64,000 nt of DNA from Owenia fusiformis. Its lineage: Eukaryota; Annelida; Polychaeta; Sabellida; Oweniidae. The notes under the pieces are model-generated. The model ran no database searches and was not told where the DNA came from. It saw only the letters and a program-made list of their open reading frames with translations. Below, one piece after another: positions 21,493 to 34,600 of this stretch (positions are counted from its first letter, which is position 1; each line of letters opens with the position of its first letter). A program made the translations under genes and the position numbers. The stretch spans positions 746,001-810,000 of the forward strand of contig CAIIXF020000006.1 in NCBI GenBank assembly GCA_903813345.2, read 5' to 3'.

Positions 21493-22164
21493 CAGGCCCA
21501 TAGCCAGGGGGGGGGGTCTGGGGGCCCAGAAAAAATGTTGGCCCAAAAGTATTGACGGGCCTCTTCGGGCATTAATTGACCTTTTTGGGCTTTGTTTTGT
21601 CAAAAAAGGGCCATAAATTTTCGCCCGAATTTTGGTTTTAGGGCCCTAAACATTTTACGCGCGGCCCTGGGATTGGCCTAGAAAAAAAATGTTGGGCCAA
21701 AAATATTGTAGGGTCTCTTTAGTTGGCCTTCACTTGACCTTTTTGGGCCTTATTTTTTCAATTTTAGGCCAAATTTTCAAAAAAACGGGCCATAAATTTT
21801 CACAATTTTGGTTCTAGGGCCTTAAACGTTTTTCGCGTGGCCATAGGATGGGCTGAGAAAAAAATGTTGGCCCAAAAATATTGTAGGGCCTCTTTAGTGG
21901 GCCTTTTTGGGCATTACTTGACCTTTTTGGGCTTTATTTAATTTTCAGAATTGTTGGCCCAAAAATATTGTAGGGCCTCTTTAGTGGGCCTTATTTTTTC
22001 AAAGTTAAGCCAAATTTTCAAAAAACGTGCCCATAGATTTGCTAAATTTTGGTTTTAGGGCCCTAAAAAGTTTTTTCGCGCAAGCGCGGATATTTTTTCC
22101 TGACTTCAAGTGTTAGGGGGGGGGGGTTCCAGCCCCCCCTAACAAAAAGCTGCCTACGGGCATG
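21493..22164. mobile_element. CAGGCC-GTAGC family, long copy
   Basis: It begins CAGGCCCATAGCCAGG and ends CTGCCTACGGGCATG, the degenerate inverse. The inside has four to five imperfect repeats of about 100 bp with TTGGCCCAAAAATATTG and GGGCCTCTTTAGTGGGCC. Long G- and C-runs sit near both ends. Target duplication not readable. Confidence 0.7.
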
Positions 22165-22379
22165 TACACAAGCTATCAGGTTATACTACAGTTGACAAAA
22201 GATATTTTGAACTTAGCCATGGCCAAATTTATGGACTGTAATGATGACTGGTTATGCCCAGTAGACTACTGAGAAATTAGCTTTTAAACATAAAAGACCT
22301 GATAGCCTTTCACTAAAAACGGAACTGCTAGATCAAAGAAGACATGACTAGGAGATTGGAGAATGCAGATCATCAGCAA

Positions 22380-24772
22380 CATATAAGGGTGGGCAATCAA
22401 TGATGATTATGGATATGTGCACTTGATGATTGTCAATGATGACTTCAAGATGTATACCACCATTTACCAATGATGATTGATGAGGTTATACACCATCGCG
22501 GATGATTATTAGGAATGTAGGGCTATACCAACACCTGTAAATGATGATGAAAGAGGGTATGTGCAATCAATGATGACAGACATCGGAACTCATCGATGAT
22601 TACCACTGAAAATGTATACCACCACTCATCAATGATGATAAAAGAGGATGCACAACATCAATGATGACAAACATTGAAACTCTTCAATGATTCCATTGAA
22701 CATATACCACCACTTATCAATGATGATGAAAAGAAGATGCACAGCATCAATGATGACAAACATTGAAACTCCTCAATGATTCCATTGAAGATGTATACCA
22801 TCACTCATCAATGATGATGAAAGAGGATGCACCGCATATTTGCAATCAATGATGACAAACATTGAAACTCATCGATGATTACCATTGAAGATGTATACCA
22901 CCACTCATCAATGATGATGTACATGTCAGTGACACTCATCAATGATGATGTACATGACAGTGGCACTCATCAGTGATGATGTACATGACAGTGAGACTCA
23001 TCAATGATGATGTACATGACAGTGACACTCATCAATGATGATGTACATGACAGTGAGACTCATCAATGATGATGTACATGACAGTGAGACTCATCAATGA
23101 TGATGTACATGACAGTGGCACTCATCAATGATGATGTACATGACAGTGAGACTCATCAATGATGATGTACATGACAGTGACACTCATCAATGATGATGTA
23201 CATGACAGTGACACTCATCAATGATGATGTACATGACAGTGGCACTCATCAATGATGATGTACATGACAGTGACACTCATCAATGATGATGTACATGACA
23301 GTGGCACTCATCAATGATGATGTACATGACAGTGGCACTCATCAATGATGATGTACATGACAGTGGCACTCATCAATGATGATGTACATGACAGTGGCAC
23401 TCATCAATGATGATGTACATGGCAGTGACACTCATCAATGATGATGTACATGACAGTGACACTCATCAATGATGATGTACATGACAGTGACACTCATCAA
23501 TGATGATGTACATGACAGTGGCACTCATCAATGATGATGTACATGTCAGTGACACTCAATAATGATGATGTACATGACAGTGCCACTCATCAATGATGAT
23601 GTACATGACAGTGCCACTCATCAATGGTGATGTACATGACATTGACACTCATCAATGATGATGTACATGACAGTGACACTCATCAATGATGATGTACATG
23701 ACAGTGGCACTCATCAATGATGATGTACATGTCAGTGACACTCATTAATGATGATGTACATGACAGTGACATTCATCAATGATGATGTACATGACAGTGA
23801 CACTCATCAATGATGATGTACATGACAGTGACACCCATCAATGATGATGTACATGACAGTGACACTCATCAATGATGATGTACATGACAGTGACACTCAT
23901 CAATGATGATGAACATGGCAGTGACACTCATCAATGATGATGTACATGACAGTGGCACTCATCAATGATGATGTACATGACAGTGGCACTCATCAATGAT
24001 GATGTACATGGCAGTGACACTCATCAATGATGATGTACATGACAGTGACACTCATCAATGATGATGTACATGACAGTGACACTCATCAATGATGATGTAC
24101 ATGGCAGTGACACTCATCAATGATGATGAACATGACAGTGACACTCATCAATGATGATGTACATGACAGTGGCACTCATCAATGATGATGTACATGGCAG
24201 TGACACTCATCAATGATGATGTACATGACAGTGACACTCATCAATGATGATGTACATGACAGTGACACTCATCAATGATGATGTACATGGCAGTGACACT
24301 CATCAATGATGATGAACATGACAGTGACACTCATCAATGATGATGTACATGACAGTGACACTCATCAATGATGATGTACATGACAGTGGCACTCATCAAT
24401 GATGATGTACATGACAGTGGCACTCATCAATGATGATGTACATGACAGTGGCACTCATCAATGATGATGTTCATGGCAGTGACACTCATCAATGATGATG
24501 TACATGACAGTGACACTCATCAATTATGATGTACATGGCAGTGACACTCATCAATGATGATGTACATGTCAGTGACACTCATCAATGATGATGTACATGA
24601 CAGTGACACTCATCAATGATGATGTACATGACAGTGATACTCATCAATGATGATGTACATGACAGTGATACTCATCAATGATGATGTACATTACAGTGAT
24701 ACTCATCAATGATGATGTACATGACAGTGATACTCATCAATGATGATGTACATGACAGTGACACTCATCAAT
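22380..24772. repeat. 31-bp minisatellite, about 60 copies, with a degenerate precursor region
   Basis: From about 22905 to 24772 the unit ACTCATCAATGATGATGTAC plus ATGACAGTGAC recurs every 31 bp with single-base variants (GACA/GGCA, TGTACA/TGAACA). The 22380-22905 part is an older, longer-period version (about 100 bp) that shares CATCAATGATGATGA. Confidence 0.97.
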
Positions 24773-25449
24773 CAAATCTGACTATATATTTAATATTTTT
24801 CAAGGTCTTTTTTTTCAAATTGACCAATTTTTTCAAAATCTACAAGTTAGCAGATGTTTAAATCTGACTAGATTTGAGATTTGACCTTCAATGACCTTCT
24901 CAAGGTCAAAATCCAATCATGTTATGTGTGGCTGAGTGAATGTATTGCGATATAGTTATATGTAGTATGTATGTTGTTTTGTACCTTATATTAATGTGAT
25001 GGATGATAATGATTATGTGAGAAGACAGGAATGAGAACAGTTGAGACTTATGGTTGAGCTGAAAACTAAGTATGATTGTGATGGTTGAGACTTCTTGGGA
25101 AAAAAGTCATTCGTCTTTGAAGATGAATGTTGAGAGAAAATTGCATGCGCTTTTGTTAAGAGTTAAATTCCTAAGTCTTTTTGAAATTGATATCTAATTG
25201 AGAAATTATGCTGTGGCCCAGTTTTTGGAAAGTTTGCAAATATATTGCCAATTAGAAACTGAAGTTTGCAAATGTGATGACAAAATAAGTATTTGTTTAT
25301 TGTTAAATAGTTCTTAGTCTAAGAAACATCCTTACATCATTAGCCTCACGACTGCATAACTTGAATTGAAAATGATATACTAGTTATTGTAGAATTCTTG
25401 TACATGCATATGTAATATTTATTGACAAAATGTATTTCTATATTTGCAG

Positions 25450-25654
25450 GATTAAACGCAGCATAGACATTCAACTTTAGTTTCCAAGAAAGAGATCAAG
25501 AATTTGGATTATAAAAATCTTTGGATAAATATTTATCACACTACAATAGACATTGTATGGACTTAAAGTGCGCTAAAATAAAGGGAAAAACGATTGAATT
25601 ATCGGATAGCAGTCCAAGAAAGAAGACCACTATTCCTGACTACTCATCCCACTA
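25450..25654 (+). other. PPP1R10 5'UTR exon part
   Basis: A good acceptor (ATATTTGCAG, ending 25449) opens an exon that runs to the donor at 25664, with the ATG near its end at 25655. Everything before the ATG is untranslated, with several stops in frame. The first exon lies upstream, unidentified. Confidence 0.65.
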
Positions 25655-28600
25655 ATGAATATGGTAAATATAATTATTTAGAGTCCATTAATTATTTAGA
25701 TTGGTGAAGTCAAAGAAACTTTATGCGTAGGAAAGCAAAGTACATGTTGGAAATGGAAAAGGTCTTTTTTCAACTTGCTTCAAACTGACCGATTTTATTT
25801 TCAAAATCATCTACAAGTTCTCAGAAGTTCAAATCTGACTCGAGGTTTGAGATTTGACCTTCAGTGACCCTCTCATAGGGAATGCCTCCGTCAGTCTGTC
25901 CGTACGTACGTCCGTCCCTACGTCCGTCCGTCTGGGCAATTACTCAAATACCGTTGGCCTGATTTTGTTCATATTTTGTACACATATACCCTATGGGGGT
26001 AGAAGTTCTGCTCGAAAGCCTATTTTCAAAATGGCTGCTCATTCAAAAATGGCGGCCATTTCAATGCAGATTTTTTAGCAATATGTTTTAAATGTAAAAA
26101 AATTATATAGGACATTTATAAAGCTAGAAATGTAGATATTAAAGAAGCACATGGCAGCCATCTTGAAAAATGGCGGCTTTAGTCGTTATTTTACGATTTT
26201 TGTGAAGTAGTGGAGCGATTCTGTTCATATTTGGTGTGTGAATACTATAAGCATGGCACACTGTCTAATGACACTTTTGGTAGAAAAGTAACATATTTTA
26301 CTATAACTCGAAAAGTGGTAGAGCGATTTTGTTCATATTTGGTATGTGAATGCTATAAGCCATTTTTGCTATATACTTTGTAACAATGCCAGCCATGACT
26401 GTTCGATGGGATTTGCTATGCTTTGGCGTTGCTGTTGTCTAGTTTGAAGCAAGTTGTAATCAGTTTTGAACAAAGTACTATAATCATCTGGGCACCAGCC
26501 ATTGAATCGGAGCAAATGTGACCTGGTCATAAGGTAAAGGATAGTGCACTGTATGATGTAGGAAAGAGTATTGTAAGCTTTAGTAAAGTGCGGTGCACTA
26601 GCAGCAAAAATAGGATAGTGCAGTACAGTGTAAGGATAGCTTAGTTCAGTGTAAGGTAAGGGAAAGTGCATGTAAGGTTTTGTTGGATACTGCAGTATGA
26701 GGTGTGAGACAGGGCAGTGTAAAAATAGGAGAGTTCAGTGTAAGGTTTTGACAAGAGCTCTGTACTAAGGTAAAGGAAAGTGCATTAAAGGAATATTCCT
26801 TGCCAGACCCTTTCTCTCTTGATATGGTAGCTATAATCATATATATATTTTCCATATTTAGCAAAACATGGGAAAATGTTTTAATATGGTCAATATTGAT
26901 CATTTAAAAATCTAGTGCTTATTTCCAGTGAGCTGCCATCTTTTAAGATTTCTTGCAGGAAGTGATGTCATCAACTCTCAACTTCTATAACCTTGCATAT
27001 AACAGTATAGGAAAGTAGCACAACATCACTTCTAGACAAGTGATCATTACTTTCTGTGCAAAAACATTTTCAGGGCTTGTCAACTTAGAATAAAAGAAGA
27101 GATTTTCAGAAGGATTAAATAAGATACAAAGTTGAAAAAGAATATTTAGCTGGTTTTGTAATTCTTAATAGCTCCTCGCCTAATGCTATATGCAAAGTTG
27201 AGAGTCGATGACATCACTTCCTGTGTGAAATATTAAAAGATGGCAGCTTACTGGAATTGAGCATCACATTTCTAAGTGATCAAATTTGACCATATCAAAA
27301 CATTTTTGCGTGTTTTGCTAAACATGGCAAGCATATATATGGTTATAGCTACCATATGAGGAGAGAGATGGTTTGGCAAGGAATATTCCTTTAAGGTATT
27401 TTGGGATAGTACAGTGTAAAGTATGGTGAAGTTCAGTGTAATATATAGGATTGTGCAGTGTTAGGGTATGATAGTGCAGTTTATGGTATATAGGATATTG
27501 CAGTTTACAGTATAGGATGAAAATAGGATTCATAGTGCATTGTAGAGCTCGAAACAGCATTGGAAAATGGTGCCGGTATTACCGCATCTTGAAACCAAAC
27601 CGTTACCGATTAATCGCTGGCGTAGAAAAATAATCAAAAAAATCTGAAAATTGAACTTTTTAATTTTTTACAAACATTTTGCTATTTACCTCTTTAATTC
27701 CGCCTCTTACATCACGTTTGGGGAACCGAGTGTTGTATTACAGCTTCATAAGTGTTTTCTTGTGTATATATAAATCGTATTCATGCTGATTACAATCAAT
27801 AAACAAAAATAAATGTCAACGTTTTTTTACGTTCACATTCACAATAGATGGGGCGCTTATACTTTTGGCCTCATTTTGAGTCGCGGCAAAATAACAAGTT
27901 CAGGTAAGTGTTTTTTCAATTGTGAATTTCCCCGGGGATTTACCGTTTGATGTCAGTAATAAATTCAGTACTGGCATCCACCAATAACCTTACCTTTGAG
28001 GCATTACCGACAATACCTCCGAGCTCTAGTGCATTGTAAGGGTAGTATAGTACAGTGTAGGGTGCTGGATATTGCAGTGCGCATGTAGTACAGTGCAGTG
28101 TAAAAGGTATGCTAAACAGTATCTATGGTGTAGTATAGTTCAGTGTAATATGTATGAAAGCAGTGTAATATGTAGGAATTGCATTGTAGGGGTGTAGGAT
28201 AGTACAGTTTAGAAGAGTTGAATAGTGTAGTTTAACTTTTAGGAATTAGCAGTTTAAAGGTGTCATTTGTTTAACTAATGTGTAGGATAGTGAAGTATAA
28301 GGTCCTTTTACTTTCAAAATATAGGATAAGGCAATGTGAAGCAAATGCCATTGTCCAGTGTTATATTGTCTAGTTACTGCGTATTGAAAACTAACATGAC
28401 CATTTACCGTATCATAAATTTCCAGTTACTTTTCCTAAGCGTTGGGAGATATTGAACTGCAGTACCCATGCACAATAGACAATTACAGTCCGCCATCTAA
28501 AATGCAAAGATTACGGCCATTACACTTGATACTGACCATTGACTCTCATATTTTTTTTTTAGTTTAAATGAAGTTTCATGAAAATGTGTCAACTCTTTGG

Positions 28601-31600
28601 GACTGACCAGTGATAGTGGGGGAGTCTTATTACTCATTCAATGCATTTTGATACAAAAGAAGATTTAAGCCTCACAAACTTGTGGTTTCATGTTCAGAGG
28701 AGTTATCAGAGATAACTCAGCTGTTGCCAGAGTGAAATGATTCAATGTCCCTCCTAAGATACCTGCACATCCAAGAAATGAACAAAAATAGCTTAGTGAG
28801 AGCATTGTTTCAGTGTTGTGCAATATTATGTAGAACAGTCAACATTCTGTAGCATAATGGACTGTGCAGTGTAAGGGTTGTGATGCCATAGTGAATATGT
28901 ACGATAGTGCACTGCAAAGTGTAGGATAGTGCAGTGTAAGGTGTAGGTTAGTGCAGTATAAGATTGAGTGTAAGGTTAAGGTATAAGATACTGTAGTAAA
29001 GGTATATGATAGTACACGTTGGAGATTGCACATTGCAAAGTGTAGGATATTGTAGTGAAAGTGTAGGATGTTGCAGTACAAGGTAATCGATAGTGCATTG
29101 TAAGATGTAGGATACTATACTATGTAAGTGTAAGGTGTAGGGTAATGCAGTGTATGGTGTAGGATAGTATAGTGTATGATATAGGATAGTATAGTGTAAG
29201 GTATGGGTTAGTACAGTGTATGATATAGGATAGTGTAGTGTTAGGTGTAGGGTAATGCAGTGCAGTGTGGACTGGTGTAGGATAGTGCAGTGCATGATGT
29301 AAGATAGTATAGTATAAGCTGTAGGCTAGTGCAGTGTATGGTGTAGGATAGTGTAGTGTTAGGTGTATGGTAATGCAGTGTATGGTATAGGATAGTACAG
29401 TGTAAAGTGTAGGGTAATGCAGTGTATGATGTAGGATAGTATAGTGTAAAGTGTAGGGTAATGCAGTGTATGATGTAGGATAGTATAGTGTAAAGACGTG
29501 TAGGGTAATGCAGTGTATGATGTAGGATAGTGTAGTGTTATGTGTAGGGTAATGCAGTGTATGGTGTAGGATAGTGTAGTGTTAGGTGTAGGGTAATGTA
29601 GTGTATGGTGAAGGATAGTATAGTGTAAAGTGTAGGGAAATGCAGTGTATGGTGAAGGATAGTATAGTGTAAAGTGTAGGGTAATGCAGTGTATGATGTA
29701 GGATAGTATAGTGTTAGGTGTCGGGTAATGCAGTGTATGGTGTAGGATAGTATAGTATAAGGTGTAGGGTAATGCAGTGTATGGGGTAGGATAGTGTAGT
29801 GTTAGGTGTCGGGTAATGCAGTGTATGGTGTAGGATAGTGTAGTGTTAGGTGTCGGGCAATGCAGTGTATGGTGTAGGATAGTATAGTATAAGGTGTAGG
29901 GTAATGCAGTGTATGGGGTAGGATAGTGTAGTGTTAGGTGTAGGGTAATGCAGTGTATGGTGTAGGATAGTATAGTCTAAGTGTTAGGTGTAGGGTAATG
30001 CAGTGTATGGTGTAGGGTAATGCAGTGTATGGTGTGGGACAGAGTTTCAGATCCTCAGAAAAACAATACTAGTATGAATGGCAAGTATTTTTGAAAAATT
30101 ACTAGTATGAGTTTTTACTAGTATTTTCAAAAAATTACTTGTAATTGAAAGTAAATAACTTGCGGGAAAACTCCAGGCCGAAGTCCAGGGGCCTACAGAG
30201 GACCCCCTTGGTTTAGGCCTTCAACTTCCTACTGACTCCCTGGACTGACACTTCCTCTGCTGGAATTGTCCTTTTTACCAGGAATTTATCCATTTACATT
30301 AATTGATGTATGTCACATTTGTGCACAATATTATAATAAATATGCAATACATATTCACAATTCTTTAATTGAATCACTGCAAACACTAGAATTATTATAT
30401 TCATGAACTCAGTCTGATTCTGAATTAAATCGTGCCGAATTGGCAAGCCATACTCTTCACTTCCGGTTTTTCGGCAAGGATAAATAACTCAGTATTTCTC
30501 AAATACTGTTGATTATCTGTCATTTTCACTTCAGATTTATCTTCTCTAAGGTAGTTTAGACGGGCAGGGTTTAGTCTCCAACTGGTTCAAGCGCTCAGTA
30601 AAAAGGGTTTTAAGAGATCACAGATCCCAGAATTTCACCGGACACTGCATAATGCGTGCATACGAGATACAGATTAATTGCGCAGAACATTTACAATATA
30701 GATTTTGCAGGCAACTTTTCCCCAGGGTTATATCCAGGCTTATATCATGTTTGCGCGGGAAATACACCTGAAATCTCCCGAAAAAAACTTTTTGGAAAAA
30801 CGTCTCTATATTTGACAAAACATGTGGTTAAAAGGGGATCGATGTAAAGCTGCAAACAAATAAGTTGAGTGAGAGGAATTATGAGTTTCGAGATCATGCC
30901 ATACTCGTACGAATGGCAAGTATCTTGAAATTATTTCACGTATTTGACAAATTTCTCGTCAAATTACGAGTATACGAGTGGGGATCTGAACCTCTGGTGT
31001 AGGATAATATAGTGTATGGTATAGGATAGTATAGTGTTAGGTGTAGGGTAATGCAGTGTATGGTGTAGGATAGTATAGTCATAGGTGTAGGGTAATGCAG
31101 TGTATGGTGTAGGATAGTGTAGTGTTAGGTGTTGGGTAATGCAGTGTATGTTGTAGGATAGTGTAGTGTTAGGTGTAGGGTAGTGCAGTGTATGGTGTAG
31201 GATAGTATAGTATAAGGTGTAGGGTAATGCAGTGTATGGGGTAGGATAGTGTAGTGTGAAGGTGTAGTATAATGCAGTGTATGGCGTAGGATAGTGCAGT
31301 GTATGATAAAGGATAGTATAGTGTAAGGTATAGGTTAGTACAGTGTATGATATAGGATAGTGTAGTGTTAGGTGTAGGGTAATGCAGTGTACGGTGAAGT
31401 AGAGTATAGTGTAAGGTATAGGTTAGTACAGTGTATGATATAGGATAGTGTAGTGTTAGGTGTAGGGTAATGCAGTGTATTGTAAAGAATAGTGTAGTGT
31501 TCGGTGTAGGGTAATGCAGTGTATGGTATAGGATAGTATAGTGTAAAGTGTAGGGTAATGCAGTGTATGATGTAGGATAGCGCAGTGTAAGGTATAGGGT

Positions 31601-34600
31601 AATGCAGTGTATGGTATAGGATAGTGATTCTGCAAAAAATTCTGCAAGAAAAAAAGCAAATTCTGCAAGGAGAAAATCGAAATTCTGCACAAATTTTCAA
31701 AAAAAGTCCAAATTCTGCAATCTTTTAAAACAATGAAAACGGAAACAGAAGTCAGCTACTTTCTAGGTAAGAACTGCGCGTCATTAGCGAACTCGCTTTA
31801 GCGAATTTAAACGTGATAGAATGTTGAATTTCACGGAGAAATCGTCCTTGTACTCAATAATGATTGATTGTTGGACATAAACAGACACTCTTCAAATACC
31901 CCGCAAAGGTAGGAGATCGTAAAATATGTAATTTCTGGAAATTCTGGTAATTCCGCGGGATTTTCATGAAAATCAGGGATTCTGCAAAAAATTGAAGTTT
32001 TGTCAAATTCCGTCCACGCCGCGGAATTACGGAATACTAGTATCTATGATAGTAGTGTAAGGTATAGGTTAGTGCAATGTATGGTATAGGGAAGTATAGT
32101 GTAGGGTATAGGTTAGTGCAGTGTATGATATAGGATAGTGTAGTGTTAGGTGTAGGGTAATGCAGTGTATTGTATAGAATAGTGTAGTGTTCGGTGTAGT
32201 AGGGTAATGTAGTGTATGGTATAGGATAGTGTAGTGTAAGGTGTAGAGTAATGCCATGTATAGGATAGTAATGTAAGGTATAGGTTAGTGCAGTGTATGT
32301 TATAGGTTAGTGCAGTGTTTAGAAAAGTATAGTGTAAGGTATAGGTTAGTGTAGTGTATGGTGTAGTGTAAGGTATAGGATAGTACAGTTTACAGTGTAG
32401 GATAGTGCAATGTAGGGCTGTGCCGGAATGGGTTTGAGCTTTTCTGAATCAGAACTTTGTCTCGTGGAATCAGAAGTTTTGAAACCTCCTTTGGAACACA
32501 AACGGAAATGATCAAAAAAGAAATGAACCTGCTTAAGTTGATATGACAATGTTTTGGCATAATTTACATATAGTGTCTTATCTTTGTTTTGATTTTGAAG
32601 TGGAACAAAATTTGTGCTTACAAAACTATCAACCGTTTGCCCCATAACCTCATGATTTGGGTTGGGTTGGCCGGCCATTTACACTTTAGTGAAAATCTAG
32701 ATGGCAAACAAAATATATATGAAATGTACACACAGCGGTACTCGTGGAAAATCTGTCATAGAAGACTGCTCAAATCTGCCCTCAATCCAGTTATCTTAGT
32801 ACACCCTAGCAGTTAAAAATAGAATTATAAGAAGTTATATTTTTTAAACGTCATAATAATTTATTTTATTTTTTTTATTTTATTTGTGAGTGATTTCGCC
32901 CCGTGCAATATCAAACAAAAACAAAACTTTTATATTGGATGCAGTTTAAAAAACATTACTGTCGAAACACTGAACATATACATATATATATATATAGTGT
33001 ATTAACGAATCAAAGCCATTAGTAGGTAATGTTCCAATCTTTGTTCTGAAACCCTCCAGAACATGATATCAAAGTTCCGATACTGGTATTTTATGCAAAA
33101 GATCATGATTCGGACTGATTTTGGTCAAATGGCACTAGTGCGATGTAAGGTGTAGGATAATAGTGTAAGGTGAGGATAGTGCAGTATAAGGTGTAAGATA
33201 ACAATGTAAGGTGTAGGATAGTGCAGTATAAGGTGTTAGATGACAATGTAAGGTGTAGGACAGTGCACTGTAACTTGTAGGAATTAGCACTGTAAGGGTT
33301 TAGGATAGTGTAACTAATGCATAGGATCGGATTATAGTGTAGTATTGTATTGTTTAAGGTAATACAATTTGCAAAATGTAGAATAAGCACAGAAGCCTGA
33401 ATTATCTATCTTTGTGGCAAGTTTTTATTTTGCATTATAGTAACCTTGAATTTCTAGAAGTGCCACATTAGGAACATTTTGAAATTTTCCCTCGGAAAAA
33501 AATTCATATTCCATCCCTCCCATTAAATAACCTCTATTTATCCCATACTTAATAGTGTTATAGGTAAATAACATGCGGGAATAGATATCTGAGGTTAGCG
33601 GGTGCTATATATATCTCCCGCTGAGGTAAGCGGGAGATATATATATCACCCGCTCATCAGCAATCCCAGGGAATTTCTTTCGGTGCTTTTTTTGAATTCC
33701 CGGGATATACTTTGGCTCTATTTGATAAATATAAATTTTATACTGTTGAGTTTTAAAAAACTAAAATTGTCGAGGACTTTAAGTTGAGATAAAATATTCA
33801 TGTTTTGATTGTAATTATCGATTGAATTACTACATTTGGGTTCCCTAACATTCAATGCATATTTAGTTCTCATAATCTATTAAGTATAGGATAAATCAGT
33901 TATTAAATGCTCAATTTTTGATACAGGGTATATCCCTCGGTAAATACAATGCATCACCCTCTGTCCCTACGGTCCCTCGGGAAGATATATTGTATTTCCC
34001 TCAGATATAACCTGTATCAAAAACTTCCCATAAAATAACTTCATTTATCCCATACTTGGACGTGTTACAGGTACAGTAAAACTTGTGTATAGTGAACATT
34101 TTTTTGCCAAGAAAAAACGTTCACTGTAGGAAGGTGTTCACTAGAGAGAGGGTAATTTATACAGAAGTCAGTGGACTATGTGCGTAGGAAGGGTGTCCAC
34201 TAGGGACAGGTGTTCACTAGAGAGAGGTGTTCACTAAGACAGGTTTTACTGTACATAAAACCAGTTTGTAAAAACTTATATTTTCATCAGCGGGCAGATA
34301 TAGCTTTACGTTCCGCTCCGAGCGGGCAGATATAGTTTATCTGCCTGCGACTTCATAATCGCTGTTCCCATATTGGTTCGTTTTTGTAACGGTCGCATAC
34401 TGTAAACGACAATGGAGAAAAACGCAGACAATCACGATCTGTTTGATGCTATAAAGAAGGGAAGGAGTAGTATGCCCCGTTAATATCAAAAATCCGGCTA
34501 CTGACAAGAATTCAAAACTAGACATGAATATTTTAAAATAATTCAACGGTTGGTTGCAAAGTTTCTGAACTGTGGCCAATTGGAAAATGTGATTGGTATG

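Larger units (their letters stand above)
16291..25449. other. Long non-coding stretch upstream of PPP1R10 (spacer or 5'UTR intron)
   Basis: No coding exon was recognised. Contents, listed separately, are a hAT-like element, a degenerate AT-rich repeat with CAAAATGG phrases, a TA-flanked MITE, a large CAGGCC family copy and a 31-bp minisatellite. Donor-like GAGGTAAGA-type sites at about 17231 and 19421 could belong to alternative 5' exons, but nothing confirms that. Confidence 0.4.
26530..33390. repeat. Degenerate satellite field of GTGTAGGATAGTGCAGTGTA-type units
   Basis: Short units (about 17-25 bp) such as GGTGTAGGATAGTGTAGTGT and GGTGTAGGGTAATGCAGTGT fill most of this stretch inside PPP1R10 intron 1. 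Remnants continue to about 35060. The most regular part is 29090-30040. Minus-strand ORFs rich in Tyr-Thr-Leu-His-Tyr are a reading of the repeat. Several elements interrupt it, listed separately. Confidence 0.92.

Noticed and set aside
31169-31690. 173-aa minus-strand ORF rich in YTLHYP
   Set aside because: It is a reading of the GTGTAGGATAGTG satellite; the same words appear in overlapping frames and there is no domain or start context.
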